Origin: Planctomycetota bacterium
GTDB taxonomy: Bacteria; Planctomycetota; Phycisphaerae; UBA1845
DNA: 64,000 nucleotides
Assembly (NCBI GenBank): GCA_030616775.1
Contig: JAUWWQ010000004.1
Coordinates: 62,001-126,000, forward strand
Reading direction: 5' to 3'
Numbering within the stretch: position 1 is the stretch's first letter; each line of letters starts with the position of its first letter. The position numbers and the translations under genes were made by a program. Under the pieces are notes generated by a model. It saw only the letters and a program-made list of their open reading frames with translations. It searched no databases and was not told where the DNA came from. This document shows positions 62,373 through 64,000 of this stretch, piece after piece.

Positions 62373-64000
62373 GGTTGCTCCACGCTGGTTGATTCATTGG
62401 TGTCGTCGATGGTGCCCGCGCCCGCCGCCGTTGGACGGCTCAGTCGACGGGGAATATGGAGATAGTCGCGGTGTTTGCGCACTCCTTCGCCAAAGCTGGC
62501 GAACTGATCTCGGGCTATCTCGGTTGCTTCCCCCGCCGTCTGCGCTGCGAAGTACCTCCGCTTACTCTGTTCCACCTCATCATTCTGCAAAGAGCGCCGA
62601 ATCTGTTCGAGCGCTGCACGAATCGTGTCTTCGTAATTACCCCGTTTTGCTCCCCGCTCAGCCAGTTCCATCACTCGGGCAACGTCCGCCGGGTCCTGAA
62701 ACCGGGCCAGCACATCGGCAATGCGAAAACCACCGGGATGTTGCATCAACTCCCGCACGACCGCCGCAGTGCGACGATCGCGATCGTTCACTATCCGGCT
62801 GACATCCGGGAGGCACTCGGGGGCCTCCAACACGCCGGGTTTGTTCAACAGCACTTCGAGCACCCGTGTCCAGGCGGCCTGCTCAGCGTCGGGCGGCACC
62901 GGCCGGGGCGCCTGCCCGGCGCCACCTCGTGGAGGTGCCGCACCCTGCATGCGCCTGGGTCGCAGTCCAACCATCAAGCGATCAACCTCGTTGCGATCCA
63001 TCCGCAACAGGTGCGCAACCTGATTCACCAGAAGACCCCGCTGGATGGCATCGACGGCCCTGGTGTAAGCCGCCTCAGCCACGACGCGTAAGAAGTCGAG
63101 AATCGCCTCCCGCCGGCTTGCGTCAGTTGCGTCCCCCCGGAAGCGCTGCTCTGTCTGAAGCCATTTGAATTCTAGCGCTTCCACAGCGCGGTTCAACAGG
63201 TCCGAAAACGCCTCCGGGCTCGCCCGGCTGAGGAAATCACTCGGATCTTTGCCATCTGGGATGCGGGCCAGGCGCACCGCAACGCACCGTGGCAGTGCCA
63301 CACGGATGGCCCGGTCGGCCGCGGCCTCACCTGCCTGGTCCGAATCGAAAAGAAGGATGACCTCGTCGCAGTATCGACGCAGCAGATCAACCTGTGATTC
63401 GGTCAGCGCCGTGCCCAGCGTGGCCACGGTCTCCGCGAAGCCGGCCTGGTGAGCGGCCAGACAGTCCGTATAACCTTCGACCACGACCACCCGCCGCCGC
63501 TGGGCTATGGTATTTCGAGCCAGATCGACGCCGTACAGGTTACGCCCCTTGTCAAACAGCGCGTTCTGTCGGGTATTGAGGTATTTGGCCCGGTCGTCCC
63601 CGAGCGTCCGTCCACCGAAGCCGACAACCCGGTTGCTGGTGTCACGAATCGGGAACATCAGACGGTTGCGGAAGGTATCGTATAAACGTCCGTCGTCACT
63701 GCGTCGAATCAAGTCCGCCGCGAGCAGTAACGAGGAATCTATTCCTGCACGAGTTGCCGCTTCACGCAAACCGGGTGTACCCTCAGTCGCAAGGCCCAAG
63801 CCGAACTGCTCCGCAGTTTTCTCGGAAATCTGCCGGATCTTCAGGTACTCCCGCGTCGACCGCCCGATCGACGGGTCGAGCAATTTAGCCCGGAAGAAGC
63901 CCGCTGCCCACGTGTTGATCCGCGCAAGATCGGCGCGTCCCGGACCGGCTGATTCCCCTTGCGGGACATCGCCCAGATCCACTCCCGCCCGGTCTGCCAG
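62369..64000 (-). CDS. dnaG: DNA primase (N-terminus beyond window)
   Basis: The frame is open to the right edge, so the zinc-binding N-terminal domain is missing. The visible part starts [11 protein letters not shown] and runs through the RNA polymerase core: [51 protein letters not shown], then the TOPRIM centre [18 protein letters not shown] and [16 protein letters not shown] with the catalytic Glu and DxD pair. The C-terminal helicase-binding part begins after about residue 350. The enzyme makes RNA primers at the fork. Its stop overlaps the rpoD start by four bases. Confidence 0.96.
   Translation of the reverse strand: MADRAGVDLGDVPQGESAGPGRADLARINTWAAGFFRAKLLDPSIGRSTREYLKIRQISEKTAEQFGLGLATEGTPGLREAATRAGIDSSLLLAADLIRRSDDGRLYDTFRNRLMFPIRDTSNRVVGFGGRTLGDDRAKYLNTRQNALFDKGRNLYGVDLARNTIAQRRRVVVVEGYTDCLAAHQAGFAETVATLGTALTESQVDLLRRYCDEVILLFDSDQAGEAAADRAIRVALPRCVAVRLARIPDGKDPSDFLSRASPEAFSDLLNRAVEALEFKWLQTEQRFRGDATDASRREAILDFLRVVAEAAYTRAVDAIQRGLLVNQVAHLLRMDRNEVDRLMVGLRPRRMQGAAPPRGGAGQAPRPVPPDAEQAAWTRVLEVLLNKPGVLEAPECLPDVSRIVNDRDRRTAAVVRELMQHPGGFRIADVLARFQDPADVARVMELAERGAKRGNYEDTIRAALEQIRRSLQNDEVEQSKRRYFAAQTAGEATEIARDQFASFGEGVRKHRDYLHIPRRLSRPTAAGAGTIDDTNESTSVEQP

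Overview
The window looks like the chromosome of an uncultured Planctomycetota bacterium, probably Phycisphaerae-like. The basis is GC-rich DNA, large secreted cysteine-rich proteins with dockerin-like pairs, IPTL-CTERM and PEP-CTERM sorting tails, unlinked single pseudopilins with an H-X9-DG-like C-terminal motif, remnants of kinase-TPR and DCNxNGVPD-type genes, and many intergenic palindromes. The phylum is an inference from gene content; no rRNA or tRNA gene was seen.

Layout. 1-11.1 kb (minus strand): two related giant exported cysteine-rich proteins, the first running off the left edge, around an IPTL-CTERM protein. 12.1-14.7 kb: a pseudopilin, a palindrome array and a second IPTL-CTERM protein whose best start codon is followed by an in-frame TGA. 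14.7-15.65 kb: dense palindromic repeats, one of which recurs inverted at 60.4 kb. 15.65-21.35 kb: a methyltransferase and NodB-type deacetylase (minus), then a GH20 hexosaminidase and a sodium/solute symporter (plus), suggesting amino-sugar metabolism. 21.4-25.1 kb: acylphosphatase, an RsbW-like kinase and STAS antagonist pair, a zinc phospholipase C-like protein and metK. 25.5-29.3 kb: a gene graveyard in which the two ends of a Ser/Thr kinase-TPR gene lie about 3.2 kb apart, with a PEP-CTERM gene, a collagen-like lipoprotein, a terminator and another gene fragment between them. 29.3-39.5 kb: a pseudopilin, a WalJ-type hydrolase, a GT-C glycosyltransferase, birA, a polytopic membrane protein, a small anchored protein, a secretin and a TPR lipoprotein. 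39.5-44.2 kb: an orphan promoter, a beta-helix protein, a decayed IS1380 transposase and a REP-associated (RAYT) transposase with its repeats. 44.4-54.4 kb: DUF4139 protein, HNH endonuclease, LOG protein, a large lipoprotein with a DNRLRE/CBM96-like domain, an RCC1 remnant, an inositol-phosphatase-family enzyme and the YifB/ComM ATPase. 54.5-57.3 kb: a four-gene minus-strand operon described below. 57.4-64 kb: a yifB 3'-end remnant, surE, an FHA protein, rpoD and dnaG (truncated by the right edge).

The best candidate for an undescribed system is the 54.5-57.3 kb operon: ECF sigma factor, zinc-finger anti-sigma factor, a Spy/CnrX-like periplasmic sensor with three vicinal Cys-Cys pairs, and an exported protein built of four exact-period 54-residue repeats, each with eight cysteines, ending in a His-rich tail. 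The genes overlap or nearly abut, and a GGAATA-N17-GTCAAA element upstream resembles an ECF autoregulated promoter. The layout recalls the cnrYXH metal-responsive cassette, with a metallothionein-like exported effector added. Its function is inferred, not shown.
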